Shown here one piece after another: positions 23,599-33,540 of a DNA stretch of 62,007 nt. Below the pieces are notes generated by a model. That model searched no databases, had not been told where the DNA came from, and saw nothing but the letters and a program-made list of their open reading frames with translations. Each line of letters starts with the position of its first letter. Position 1 is the first letter of the stretch. The position numbers and the translations under genes were made by a program. Origin of the DNA: Rouxiella badensis (GTDB lineage: Bacteria; Pseudomonadota; Gammaproteobacteria; Enterobacterales; Enterobacteriaceae); the NCBI RefSeq assembly GCF_002093665.1, contig NZ_MRWE01000033.1, forward strand, positions 1 to 62,007, in the 5' to 3' direction.

Positions 23599-23840
23599 TC
23601 ACCTCTACCCTATACGCGGGCATTGATAAGTCATACCTGAATTACTCTATGGATTTGATAGCCTTTTGCCTCGGTAATAACGCACGCATAAACGCTGCTT
23701 AAACCTGCCTTTGTCACAGAAACAGTGTGGATTAAACTTTTAACTAATTCACTATAAAAAAAACGGGCTCTATCACAAAAGATAGAACCCGTAGCCGTCG
23801 ATATTGCCTAAAGAGTAGGCGTTGCCTGTTACCGTATTAA

Positions 23841-26800
23841 TTAACCGATAGTCATCAGGCTGGCGTTACCGCCTGCCGCCGCGGTGTTGACGGAGAGCGA
23901 GCGTTCAATCAGCAGACGCTCAAGCAGCAGATTGGTCTCGCCGCGCGCAAAACCCTGCACCGACACGATAGGGCCTGAACGTTTCGCCAGCGTCTGACAC
24001 AGGTCACGCAGCTGATCCGCGTCACCGTGGTAAATCACCGCGTCGAACGCCAGATTACTGCTCTGCCAGTCGGCGGCAAAGTCGATGCGCTCCTGAACCG
24101 CTTTAGGCAGACGCTTGAACAGCTCGCGCTGTACGGTCGCTTCAGGCCACAATATGCGGCAGCCGGTTGCCGTTGCCGCGGCCAGCTGAATCAACGCGTC
24201 GTGCGCGTTGTCGGCCAGCGCCAGTACGCGCTCTCGTGGCAGCAGGGCGTAGGTATTACGCTCACCGGTCGGGCCAGGAAGTGTACGCAGCGTACCGCCC
24301 TGACTCCACTCGGCGAACTCGCCACAGACGGTCGCGATACCTGGCTCGTCTTTGGCCGCCCACTCGGTTAATGCCTGGTGCGGGACCAGCAGAGACTCGC
24401 GCACGGTGGCGTCGAGTGGCATCGGATTGTCGTTGCCGTTGAGCAGGGCGTTGACCGCCTCGTCAGGACGGCTTGCCAGCAGGCGATAAAGATACAGCGG
24501 ACCCCCGGCTTTCGGCCCTGTCCCTGACAGGCCTTCGCCGCCGAACGGCTGTACGCCCACGACCGCGCCGACCATATTACGGTTGACGTACAGGTTGCCA
24601 ACCTTGGCACGCATCGTCACGCGCTGAATAGTCTCGTCGATGCGGGTGTGGATACCCAGCGTCAGGCCGTAGCCTGCTTCGTTAATCTGATCGATTAATG
24701 CGTCGAGGTTCTGACGTGAATAGCGCACCACGTGCAGCACCGGTCCGAAGATCTCTTTCTTCATCTCATCGAAGCTGTCCAGCTCAATCAGCGTCGGCTT
24801 AATAAAGGTACCGCGTGACCACTCCTTGCTGTCGTCGGTATTGTTCTGCGCGGCCTGATACACCTTGCGGCCTTTGGCGCGCAGCGCTTCGATATGATTC
24901 TCGATATTGGCTTTCGCTTCGGCGTCGATAACCGGACCGATATCGGTAGAGAGACGTTCCGGATTGCCCATGCGGCATTCGGCCATCGCGCCGCGCAGCA
25001 TTTGAAGCGTGTGGTCGGCAACGTCTTCCTGAATACACAGCACGCGCAGGGCGGAACAGCGCTGACCGGCACTGTCGAATGCTGAGGCGACCACGTCGGT
25101 CACCACCTGTTCGGTCAGAGCAGAGGAGTCGACTATCATCGCATTCAGACCGCCGGTTTCGGCAATCAGCGGCGTCGGACGCCCCTGCGAGTCAAGACGA
25201 CCGGCGATATTGCGTTGCAGAATACCCGCAACGTCGGTTGAACCGGTAAACAGGACGCCGTGCACGCGTTCGTCGTTAACCAGAGCGGCACCGACGGTTT
25301 CACCCCGGCCCGGCAACAGCTGCAACACGCCCGCAGGGACACCGGCCTCAAGCAGGATGCGCACCGCTTCGGCGGCAACCAGCGGCGTTTGTTCGGCCGG
25401 TTTGGCCAGTACACTGTTACCGGCGGCAAGCGCAGCGGCGATTTGTCCGGTAAAGATAGCCAGCGGGAAGTTCCACGGACTGATACAGACCACCGGGCCA
25501 AGCGGACGGTGGCTGTCGTTGCTGAACGCTTGTTCAATCTGACCGGCGTAATAGTGCAGGAAGTCGACCGCTTCACGCACCTCGGCGATGGCGTTGTTAA
25601 AGGTTTTGCCCGCCTCACGCACCAGCACACCCAGCAGGTTCTGCATCTGTGATTCCATCAGTTCGGCGGCGCGTTGCAGGATAGCCGCACGTTCTTCAGG
25701 CGGCGTCGCGAACCAGATAGCGCCTGCGTGAGTCGCGCAGTCGAGCGCCAGGCTAATTTCTGCCTCGGTGGTTTCGCGTACCTGACCTACTACGTCGCTC
25801 GGCTCGGCCGGGTTGACCACGTTGTCGAAGGTCACGTCGGTCAGACGGTCTTCAGCCAGTTTTTCGCCCAGCATAGGCTCCGCGCGCAGCGGATGCGCGG
25901 CGCTTGCCAACAAGGCGCTGGAAAGGGACGCCAGACGGTGTTCGTTTGACATATCCAGACCCGCAGAGTTAGCGCGTTTTGCGCCATACAGATTGCGCGG
26001 TAGCGCGATACGCGGATGCGGCAGGCCAACCTGACCCTCTTCGGCGGCCAGCTGTTCCACGGCCTTGACCGGGTCAGCCACCAGCTCGTCGAGCGGCAGC
26101 GTGGCGTCGGCGATGCGGTTAACGAAGGAGGTATTGGCACCGTTTTCCAGCAGGCGACGCACCAGGTATGCCAGCAGCGTTTCATGGGTACCGACCGGGG
26201 CATAGATGCGGCAAGGGCGGTTCAGTTTGCCGTCGGCCACTTTACCCACCACCTGTTCGTACAGCGGTTCGCCCATGCCGTGCAGGCACTGGAACTCATA
26301 CTGCCCCGGATAATAGTTGTTGCCCGCCAGCTGATAAATCGCCGCCAGCGTGTGGGCGTTGTGGGTGGCGAACTGCGGATAAATAAGATTTGGCACAGAC
26401 AGCAGTTTGCGTGCGCAGGCCAGATAAGACACGTCGGTGTACACCTTACGGGTGTAGACCGGATAGTCTTCCAGACCGTCAACCTGAGCGCGTTTGATTT
26501 CGCTGTCCCAGTATGCGCCCTTCACCAGACGGATCATCAGGCGGCGACGGCTGCGCTGCGCCAGTTCGGTGAGATAGTCGATGACCATCGGGCAGCGTTT
26601 CTGATAGGCCTGAATAACGAACCCGATGCCGTTCCAGCCGGCCAGTTCAGGCTCGAAGCACAGTTTTTCCAGCAAATCGAGGGAGATTTCCAGACGATCG
26701 GCTTCTTCGGCATCGATATTGATGCCGATGTCGTATTTACGTGCCTGCAAAGTCAGGGCCAGAAGGCGCGGGTAAAGCTCTTCCATTACGCGCTCGTACT

Positions 26801-27812
26801 GCGCGCGGCTGTAGCGCGGATGCAACGCAGAAAGTTTGATGGAGATCCCTGGACCTTCATAAATACCGCGACCGTTCGAGGCTTTACCGATGGCGTGAAT
26901 AGCCTGCTCATAGGACACCAGATAAGCCTGCGCGTCCTTTTCGGTCAGCGCGGCTTCACCCAGCATGTCGTAGGAGTAGCGGAAGCCTTTATCTTCATGT
27001 TTGCGGGCATTGGCCAGCGCCTGTGCAATGGTCTCACCGGTCACAAACTGCTCGCCCATCAGGCGCATCGCCATGTCCACGCCTTTGCGAATCAAAGGTT
27101 CGCCGCTCTTGCCGATAATGCGGTTCAGAGAGGAGGAGAGTTTGGCTTCATTGTGGGTAGCGACCAGACGGCCGGTAAACAGCAGGCCCCAGGTAGCGGC
27201 ATTCACAAACAGTGAAGGGCTACGGCCAAGGTGCGACTGCCAGTTGCCGTTGCTGATTTTATCGCGGATTAACGCGTCACGGGTTGGTTTGTCGGGAATA
27301 CGCAGCAGCGCTTCGGCGAGGCACATTAGCGCTACGCCCTCTAATGAAGAAAGCGAGAACTCCTGCAACAGGCTTTGCACCATTCCGGCGCGTCCGTTTG
27401 CACTTTTTTGGTGCCGCAGTGCATTGGCGAGGTCGTAGGCCAGCTTGTGGGCAGCGGCATCCATAGGCGCATTCAGGCGAGCCTGTTCGAGCAACATGGC
27501 GACCGATTCTGGCTCTGGGCGACGGTATGCTGCGGTGATGGCGGCACGACTCACTGACTGTGGATGGATCTGCTCCGCGAAGTCGAGGAACGGCTGGTGT
27601 TCAACGGCAACGGGCACGGCGGTATCGTCGTTGTCAGCCCCGTGTGCACCCGCTATCTCGGCAAGGCTAGCGCCCGTCTCGAGCTGCTCCAGATAGGAGT
27701 AGATAGCCTGTTTGATAAGCCAGTGCGGGGTGCGATCGATGCCCTGCGCGGCGGTCTTAATTCTGTCACGTGTGGCTTCATCAAGCTTCACGCCCATAGT
27801 CGTTGTTGCCAT
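23841..27812 (-). CDS. putA: Trifunctional PutA: repressor, proline dehydrogenase, P5C dehydrogenase
   Basis: Membrane-associated enzyme that oxidises proline to glutamate and, when proline is scarce, represses the put genes. It has about 1323 residues. An N-terminal ribbon-helix-helix DNA-binding domain (TTTMGVKLDEATRDRIK) is followed by the FAD-dependent proline dehydrogenase barrel (about residues 90-570, with RLVKGAYWDSEI). The aldehyde dehydrogenase domain follows (GSTDVAG, ETGGLNAMIV, and the catalytic cysteine in GQRCSALR) and then a C-terminal tail. I choose the second ATG (27812), with GGAG nine bases upstream and an E. coli-like start, over the ATG at 27827. It is divergent from putP. 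Confidence 0.95.
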   Translation of the reverse strand: MATTTMGVKLDEATRDRIKTAAQGIDRTPHWLIKQAIYSYLEQLETGASLAEIAGAHGADNDDTAVPVAVEHQPFLDFAEQIHPQSVSRAAITAAYRRPEPESVAMLLEQARLNAPMDAAAHKLAYDLANALRHQKSANGRAGMVQSLLQEFSLSSLEGVALMCLAEALLRIPDKPTRDALIRDKISNGNWQSHLGRSPSLFVNAATWGLLFTGRLVATHNEAKLSSSLNRIIGKSGEPLIRKGVDMAMRLMGEQFVTGETIAQALANARKHEDKGFRYSYDMLGEAALTEKDAQAYLVSYEQAIHAIGKASNGRGIYEGPGISIKLSALHPRYSRAQYERVMEELYPRLLALTLQARKYDIGINIDAEEADRLEISLDLLEKLCFEPELAGWNGIGFVIQAYQKRCPMVIDYLTELAQRSRRRLMIRLVKGAYWDSEIKRAQVDGLEDYPVYTRKVYTDVSYLACARKLLSVPNLIYPQFATHNAHTLAAIYQLAGNNYYPGQYEFQCLHGMGEPLYEQVVGKVADGKLNRPCRIYAPVGTHETLLAYLVRRLLENGANTSFVNRIADATLPLDELVADPVKAVEQLAAEEGQVGLPHPRIALPRNLYGAKRANSAGLDMSNEHRLASLSSALLASAAHPLRAEPMLGEKLAEDRLTDVTFDNVVNPAEPSDVVGQVRETTEAEISLALDCATHAGAIWFATPPEERAAILQRAAELMESQMQNLLGVLVREAGKTFNNAIAEVREAVDFLHYYAGQIEQAFSNDSHRPLGPVVCISPWNFPLAIFTGQIAAALAAGNSVLAKPAEQTPLVAAEAVRILLEAGVPAGVLQLLPGRGETVGAALVNDERVHGVLFTGSTDVAGILQRNIAGRLDSQGRPTPLIAETGGLNAMIVDSSALTEQVVTDVVASAFDSAGQRCSALRVLCIQEDVADHTLQMLRGAMAECRMGNPERLSTDIGPVIDAEAKANIENHIEALRAKGRKVYQAAQNNTDDSKEWSRGTFIKPTLIELDSFDEMKKEIFGPVLHVVRYSRQNLDALIDQINEAGYGLTLGIHTRIDETIQRVTMRAKVGNLYVNRNMVGAVVGVQPFGGEGLSGTGPKAGGPLYLYRLLASRPDEAVNALLNGNDNPMPLDATVRESLLVPHQALTEWAAKDEPGIATVCGEFAEWSQGGTLRTLPGPTGERNTYALLPRERVLALADNAHDALIQLAAATATGCRILWPEATVQRELFKRLPKAVQERIDFAADWQSSNLAFDAVIYHGDADQLRDLCQTLAKRSGPIVSVQGFARGETNLLLERLLIERSLSVNTAAAGGNASLMTIG

Positions 27813-27868
27813 TACCGGGAACTCCATTTGTCAGTAAAACCTATAATAATTTCGCTACTATCTGCCAT

Positions 27869-28027
27869 GTTGCAACTTTGTGCAACCAAGTTAAATGCAG
27901 GAAATGTGCCGACTTTAAAATTAGTGATCTAATTAACAAAATAATAACGGCATGATTGTTGCTTAATCAATTTGAGGGTTGCACTGGGTGCAACTTTGTA
28001 AGAGTGGGTAGGAAAAAAAGATGCAAC
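27869..28027. promoter_or_regulatory. PutA operator cluster, putA/putP intergenic region
   Basis: The PutA recognition hexamer GTTGCA or its complement occurs at 27869-27874, 27871-27876 (overlapping, forming GTTGCAAC), 27881-27886, 27978-27983, 27989-27994 and 28022-28027. Clustering of this motif in the divergent put control region is known from E. coli and Salmonella. The whole gap (27813-28257) has no other gene. Confidence 0.85.
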
Positions 28028-28257
28028 CCGGCGTCACAACTTTGTGATTTTCGGGTTGGCAAGATGTATTGAAGGCGTTAAAAGTCTTGGCCTGTAACCG
28101 ATGCTCCACTAGTATCCTCAGGCCGAAACAGGCGTATGAACGCAAAACAGGACGATGACGCAGTACATTACGCGGCAATCCATCGAAAACGCGGGAGGGT
28201 AACCTGACGTTTTTAGGGCGGCATAGATAATTAAATATAAATACATGGAGAACTTGC

Positions 28258-29742
28258 ATGACGATGAACACACCCATGGTGGTGACATTTTGTGTCTATA
28301 TTTCGGGCATGATTCTAATAGGGTTGTTTGCGTATCTGCGCACCAAGAACTTTGACGACTACATCCTCGGGGGCCGCAGCCTCGGTAGTTTCGTCACCGC
28401 ACTGTCGGCAGGCGCATCGGACATGAGTGGCTGGTTGCTCATGGGATTGCCCGGCGCGATTTTTGTTTCGGGAATCTCAGAAAGCTGGATTGCTATCGGT
28501 TTAACTATCGGTGCCTATCTCAACTGGAAGCTGGTCGCTGGCCGCCTGAGGGTGCACACCGAGGCCAATAATAACGCGTTGACGTTACCGGATTATTTCA
28601 CTCATCGCTTTGAAGACAAGAGCAAACTGCTGCGCATCATCTCGGCGCTGATCATTTTGATGTTCTTCACCGTCTACTGTGCTTCTGGCGTGGTGGCCGG
28701 TGCTCGCCTGTTTGAAAGCACCTTCGGCATGAGCTATAGCACCGCGCTGTTTGCCGGCGCGGCGGCAACCATCCTCTACACCTTTATTGGCGGCTTCCTG
28801 GCGATCAGCTGGACCGACACCGTGCAGGCCTCGCTGGTCATTTTCGCGCTGATCCTGACGCCAATTATCGTGATTCTGGCGGTGGGCGGTGTGCACACCT
28901 CGATGCTGGTTATCGACACTAAGAACCCTGAATACACTAACATGTTCAAAGGTTTGAACCTGGTGGCTATCCTCTCGCTGCTAGGCTGGGGACTCGGTTA
29001 CTTCGGTCAGCCGCACATTCTGGCGCGTTTCATGGCCGCCGACTCGCATCACACCATTAAGAATGCGCGCCGTATCAGCATGACCTGGATGATCCTCTGC
29101 CTGTCTGGCACCATCGCAGTCGGCTTCTTCGGTATCGCCTACTTCTCCAGTAATCCAGGCGTGGCAGGTAATGTCGACCGCAACAGCGAACGCGTCTTTA
29201 TCGAACTGGCGAAAATCCTCTTTAATCCATGGATAGCGGGCGTGCTGCTCTCCGCCATCATGGCAGCGGTGATGAGCACCTTGAGCTGCCAGCTGTTGGT
29301 GAGCTCGAGCGCGATTACCGAAGACCTGTATAAAGCCTTCCTGCGTAAAAAGGCCAGCCAAAAGGAGCTGGTGTGGGTAGGGCGCGTCATGGTTCTGCTG
29401 GTGGCGGGCGTGGCAATTTATCTGGCCTCTAACCCTGAGAACAAAGTGCTGGGTCTGGTGAGCTATGCGTGGGCCGGCTTTGGCGCCGCCTTCGGACCGG
29501 TTATCCTGATTTCACTGGTGTGGCCGCGCATGACTCGCAACGGTGCGCTGGCGGGCATGATTGTCGGTGCCGTGACCGTGGTGGTCTGGAAACAGTTCGC
29601 CTGGTTTGGCCTGTACGAAATCATTCCCGGTTTTGCCTTTGCTGCTGTTGCCATCGTGTTGTTCAGCCTGATGGGACGCAAACCCTCGGCCTCCATCGAA
29701 CAGCGCTTCAATGACGCGGAAGCCCAGTATCGTACCGTTTAG
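28258..29742 (+). CDS. putP: Sodium/proline symporter
   Basis: Inner-membrane transporter of the SSS family, 494 residues with about thirteen membrane segments. The N-terminal region FDDYILGGRSLGSFVTALSAG and the following SDMSGWLLMGLPGA contain the sodium and proline binding residues conserved in PutP. GGAGA lies eight bases upstream of the ATG. A second in-frame ATG two codons later is possible. It supplies proline to PutA and shares its operator region. A strong terminator follows. Confidence 0.95.
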   Translation: MTMNTPMVVTFCVYISGMILIGLFAYLRTKNFDDYILGGRSLGSFVTALSAGASDMSGWLLMGLPGAIFVSGISESWIAIGLTIGAYLNWKLVAGRLRVHTEANNNALTLPDYFTHRFEDKSKLLRIISALIILMFFTVYCASGVVAGARLFESTFGMSYSTALFAGAAATILYTFIGGFLAISWTDTVQASLVIFALILTPIIVILAVGGVHTSMLVIDTKNPEYTNMFKGLNLVAILSLLGWGLGYFGQPHILARFMAADSHHTIKNARRISMTWMILCLSGTIAVGFFGIAYFSSNPGVAGNVDRNSERVFIELAKILFNPWIAGVLLSAIMAAVMSTLSCQLLVSSSAITEDLYKAFLRKKASQKELVWVGRVMVLLVAGVAIYLASNPENKVLGLVSYAWAGFGAAFGPVILISLVWPRMTRNGALAGMIVGAVTVVVWKQFAWFGLYEIIPGFAFAAVAIVLFSLMGRKPSASIEQRFNDAEAQYRTV

Positions 29743-29791
29743 TCTGCTGATTTAAACCGCTTCACACTTTCCCCTTACCGGGGATTGTCAG

Positions 29792-29825
29792 GGCAGAGGA
29801 ACTTTCATTCCTCTGCCTTTTCTTT
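29792..29825 (+). terminator. Terminator of putP
   Basis: GGCAGAGGAA and its exact complement TTCCTCTGCC enclose a six-base loop and are followed by TTTTCTTT. Confidence 0.88.
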
Positions 29826-29862
29826 GCCTCAGACTCCCCCGATACGCTTTATGCGTCTGGGC

Positions 29863-31884
29863 CTATCGCGCAATGCGCTCATGCCAGTACTTTGTGAACT
29901 CTTCTTCACCGTTCAGGCTGACCACCATATCGCCGCTGACGATAAAGTGCGTCAGGTCGCTGCGCATCTCCAGCGTGATTTCCGCTTCAATCCACCAGCC
30001 CTCGCGGCCGATGCTCATGGTTTGTGTTAACAGATAGCGGGCCGACAGCGGGTCGCTATTGTTCACGCTGAGCTCGCGGCGCAGGTTGTGGTCGACCGTG
30101 GTATCGATATCGTCGAAACGATAGACCCCTTCACCAAACACGCCTCCGACGCCGTGAGTGACCGAGGTCCAGTTGTCCTGCAGGAAATCATAGCTCAGCG
30201 TGCGGTCAACGCGGCCCGGCGACAGCAGGGTGACCGGGGTCAGAGCAGCGGTTTCAGGCTGCGGATTCGGCCCGTCTATTGCCACCGGCTCGGCGCACAC
30301 CGGCAGGGTAAGCTCTGCGCTGTGCAGGTCAAGCGTCAAGGTGGCGGCCTCGGCCATTGGCCAGACCATTGGCCAGTAGGTGGTGGCAAGCGAAATTCGC
30401 AGCCGATGGCCTGCCGCAAAGCGGTGGGCGATGCCATCGAGCTGCACGTTAACCTTGACCTTCTGGCCGGGCACCAGCGGCACCGATTTGTGCTGCCCTT
30501 CCAGGTGTGCCAGATTCATCCAACCGTGGGTAACGCGATTGACCGCGCCGTCCGGCGCGACGTCGGAAAGGCGAACATAGAGCATCGCTGCCGGTTTATC
30601 GCTCTGTAATTCGACGCTGAATTGGCTAAAGCCGAAGATTGACAGCGGTTCGGCGAGCGGCTCGCTGTCGAAGATTTCAGCCTGACCGTCGTCGACTCGC
30701 TGGTCCGGCGGAGTTTCACCGAGCACGCCAGCCCCCATCCATTCTCCGGCCATCAGCCCATGGTTCTGCGGCGAGCAGACGGAAAGCGTGGCGGGCAGAG
30801 CACTGGGTTCAAGATTTAGTTGGCCACGCGTCAGCCAGCGGCGTTGACCGTGGACGTTGCTGGCGCTCCCGGCGTCGAAACCGAGCCATTGCCCCTTGCT
30901 GGTAGGACGCTGAGCCGAAGGCGGTTGACTGTCCTGTTGCCAGGCCTGAATCATCGGGCCTTCCATCGCCGCGTTAGGGAGGTCTTTCAACCAATGGTCC
31001 CACCATTGCAGCGCCTCCTGCAGGAAGCCTATCGCCGGTTCTGGTGTGCCGTCCTGCGGATAGACATGCGCCCACGGGCCGATAATGGCACGACGCGGCA
31101 CCTCAAGGTTGTCCATAAGGCGGAAAATCGCGTTGCTATAAGAATCGGCCCAGCCGCCGACCGCCATCACCGGGCACTGAATCGCCGACCCGTCCTCGCA
31201 CACCGAACCGTGCTGCCAATAACGGTCGCGCAGCGGATGCTCCATCCACAGCGCCGGGAAGAACGGCATGTTTTCGAGGCGATGCAGCCACTCGTTGTAC
31301 CAGCCGTCGCCGACTAAGGCCGGGTCGGCCGGGCGGCTCTGGTAGGCCAGCATGATGCCGCCCCACCAGAGGTTATCGTTCAGCAGGCAGCCGCCCTTGT
31401 AGTGAATGTCGTCGTTGTAACGATCGTCGGTCGAACAGACGGTAATGATTGCCTTGAGCGCTTTAGGGCGGCGAGCGGCGACCTGCAACGCATTGAATCC
31501 TCCCCAGGATTTGCCCATCATGCCGACCTTGCCGCTGCACCACGCCTGGGAGGCAATCCAGTCGATCACCTCCAGCGCGTCGTCCTGCTCCTGCGGCAAA
31601 TACTCATCGGTCAACAGCCCGTCCGATTCGCCGCTGCCCCGCATGTCGACCCGCACCACCGCGTAGCCGTTTCCCGAGAAATAGCCGTGCATCGGTTCGT
31701 CGCGGGTGCGGGTTCCGTCGCGTTTGCGGTAGGGAATGTATTCAAGAATGGCCGGTACCGGCTGTTCGGCGGCGCTGTCCGGCAACCATAGCCGTACCGC
31801 AAGACGAGTGCCGTCGCTTAGCGGCAACCACAGGTGTTCTATCTGGGTGACGCTGTGCGGAAATTCGCTGATTATCTGTTTCAT
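29863..31884 (-). CDS. CocE/NonD family alpha/beta hydrolase (X-Pro dipeptidyl-peptidase S15-like)
   Basis: Predicted serine hydrolase of 673 residues. The N-terminal alpha/beta domain carries the nucleophile S126 in GMMGKSWGGFN, and YFSGNGYAVVRVDMRGSGESDG is the usual oxyanion/lead-in region. A beta-rich C-terminal domain follows, as in cocaine esterase and PepX-type peptidases. No signal peptide is seen, so it should be cytoplasmic. It is the last gene of a peptide-type ABC importer operon (30 bases after the ATPase), suggesting that it hydrolyses the imported compound: an ester, amide or proline-containing peptide. The actual substrate is unknown. A small C-terminal region ends in KYWHERIAR. 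Confidence 0.8.
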   Translation of the reverse strand: MKQIISEFPHSVTQIEHLWLPLSDGTRLAVRLWLPDSAAEQPVPAILEYIPYRKRDGTRTRDEPMHGYFSGNGYAVVRVDMRGSGESDGLLTDEYLPQEQDDALEVIDWIASQAWCSGKVGMMGKSWGGFNALQVAARRPKALKAIITVCSTDDRYNDDIHYKGGCLLNDNLWWGGIMLAYQSRPADPALVGDGWYNEWLHRLENMPFFPALWMEHPLRDRYWQHGSVCEDGSAIQCPVMAVGGWADSYSNAIFRLMDNLEVPRRAIIGPWAHVYPQDGTPEPAIGFLQEALQWWDHWLKDLPNAAMEGPMIQAWQQDSQPPSAQRPTSKGQWLGFDAGSASNVHGQRRWLTRGQLNLEPSALPATLSVCSPQNHGLMAGEWMGAGVLGETPPDQRVDDGQAEIFDSEPLAEPLSIFGFSQFSVELQSDKPAAMLYVRLSDVAPDGAVNRVTHGWMNLAHLEGQHKSVPLVPGQKVKVNVQLDGIAHRFAAGHRLRISLATTYWPMVWPMAEAATLTLDLHSAELTLPVCAEPVAIDGPNPQPETAALTPVTLLSPGRVDRTLSYDFLQDNWTSVTHGVGGVFGEGVYRFDDIDTTVDHNLRRELSVNNSDPLSARYLLTQTMSIGREGWWIEAEITLEMRSDLTHFIVSGDMVVSLNGEEEFTKYWHERIAR

Positions 31885-31914
31885 ACTGCTCCGGTATGCG
31901 GTTTATCCCAAGGT

Positions 31915-33540
31915 CTAGGCGACGTTTTTAGTCGCCGTCTGACGCAGACTGAGAACTTCATCGAGCCAACCCGTGCGCAGTTCCGGCACTGAGGTTAGCA
32001 GCTTTTCGGTGTATTCATGCATTGGCGGGCTGAATACCTCATGGGTGTCGCCACTGGCGACAATCTTGCCGCGATACATCACGGCGACCTGATGAGCGAG
32101 TCGTTTGACGGTGCTCAGATCATGGGTGATGAACAGGTAAGAAAGCCCCAGCTGGGATTGCAGTTTGCGCAGCAGGTTAAGGACCTCCTCGGCGACCAGG
32201 GGATCGAGCGCTGACGTTGCCTCGTCGCAGATAATCAGCTCAGGGTTGGCGGCTAAAGCACGGGCAATGCACACCCGCTGTTTTTGACCTCCCGAAAGTT
32301 CGCCTGGATAGCGGTCGATAAGCTTGACCGGCAGTTCGGTGAGGCGCAGCAGCTCCTCCACGCGGGCTCTGACCTGACGTTTGTTGAGGCCGAAGTAGAA
32401 AGCGACCGGTCTGCCGATAATCTCCAGCAGTGTTTGCCGCGGGTTGAGCGCGACATCAGGCAGCTGGTAAATCATCTGCATGCGGCGCAGCGTCTCTTTG
32501 TTGCGCTGGGCGTATTTATGTGACAATGTCACACCATCGAAACTCACCTGACCGACGGTATCCGGCAACAGGCCGACCAGCGCGCGAGCCAGCGTGCTCT
32601 TGCCGCTGCCGGACTCACCGATAATCGCCAGCGTTTTACCGCGCGGCAGGCTAAGATTGACCTCATCTACCACCTTTTTACCGTTGTAACCCGTACTAAG
32701 CTGTTGAATTGTCAGCAGCGGCGTCTCGGTCTGTCTGTTGACCTGCGTTGCCTCTTCAGTCATGCCGTGAATGCGTTCAGCCACCAGCCGCTGGGTGTAT
32801 TCCTGCCGTGGACGCGTGAGAATCGCCTCCGTGGTGTTGGTTTCTACCTCTTCACCGTGGCGCAATACCATGATTCTGTCCGCCAGCTGGGCGACTACCG
32901 CCAAATCGTGGGTGATATACAGAGCGGCGGTGTTGAACTCGCGCACCAGCTTGCGCAGCATCACCAGCACTTCAATCTGAGTGGTGACGTCCAGCGCGGT
33001 GGTAGGTTCGTCCATGACCAGCAGATCTGGCTGACACGACATCGCCATTGCTGCCATGGCGCGCTGAAGCTGTCCCCCTGAAAGCTGGTGCGGATAGCGT
33101 TGGCCGATATTTTCCGGGTCCGGCAGGTCGAGCGCGCGAAACAGCGTAATCGCCCATTCCCGGCTCTGCTGTTTGTTCATCAGGCCGTGACGAATAGGGC
33201 CTTCACAGACCTGACGCTCAATCGTTAGCGCGGGGTTAAAGGCTGCGGCGGCGCTCTGCGCGACATAGGCGACGCGTCGTCCGCGCCACAGGCGTTTTTC
33301 AGCCGACGCAAGTTTCATCATATCGGTGCCGTTGAGCAAAACCTCACCGGCGCTGATGCGACAGCCCTGTCGCGCGTAACCTAACGCCGCCAGTCCAATG
33401 GTGGATTTCCCCGCGCCGGACTCGCCAATCAGCCCGAGCACTTCGCCCGCGGCCAACTGAAGAGAGACGGATTTAACCAGCGGTGAGCCGTCGAGTGTAT
33501 CGACGCACAGTCCGCGAATGTCGAGCGTGGTCGCTTTCAT
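31915..33540 (-). CDS. Peptide-type ABC importer, fused double ATPase
   Basis: Cytoplasmic subunit of 541 residues with two complete ATPase domains in one chain, as in GsiA and YejF. Domain 1: Walker A GESGAGKST, signature LSGGQLQRA, Walker B LLVMDEPTTALD. Domain 2: GESGSGKST, LSGGQKQRV, LIICDEATSALD. Each domain is followed by an oligopeptide-type tail. Its start overlaps the upstream permease stop by four bases. It powers the two permeases encoded before it. The substrate class (peptides, glutathione, opines or nickel) cannot be fixed from the ATPase. Confidence 0.88.
   Translation of the reverse strand: MKATTLDIRGLCVDTLDGSPLVKSVSLQLAAGEVLGLIGESGAGKSTIGLAALGYARQGCRISAGEVLLNGTDMMKLASAEKRLWRGRRVAYVAQSAAAAFNPALTIERQVCEGPIRHGLMNKQQSREWAITLFRALDLPDPENIGQRYPHQLSGGQLQRAMAAMAMSCQPDLLVMDEPTTALDVTTQIEVLVMLRKLVREFNTAALYITHDLAVVAQLADRIMVLRHGEEVETNTTEAILTRPRQEYTQRLVAERIHGMTEEATQVNRQTETPLLTIQQLSTGYNGKKVVDEVNLSLPRGKTLAIIGESGSGKSTLARALVGLLPDTVGQVSFDGVTLSHKYAQRNKETLRRMQMIYQLPDVALNPRQTLLEIIGRPVAFYFGLNKRQVRARVEELLRLTELPVKLIDRYPGELSGGQKQRVCIARALAANPELIICDEATSALDPLVAEEVLNLLRKLQSQLGLSYLFITHDLSTVKRLAHQVAVMYRGKIVASGDTHEVFSPPMHEYTEKLLTSVPELRTGWLDEVLSLRQTATKNVA

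Noticed and set aside
26016-27215. 399-codon frame opposite putA
   Set aside because: Lies wholly inside a well supported gene on the other strand; long antisense frames are common in GC-rich coding DNA.
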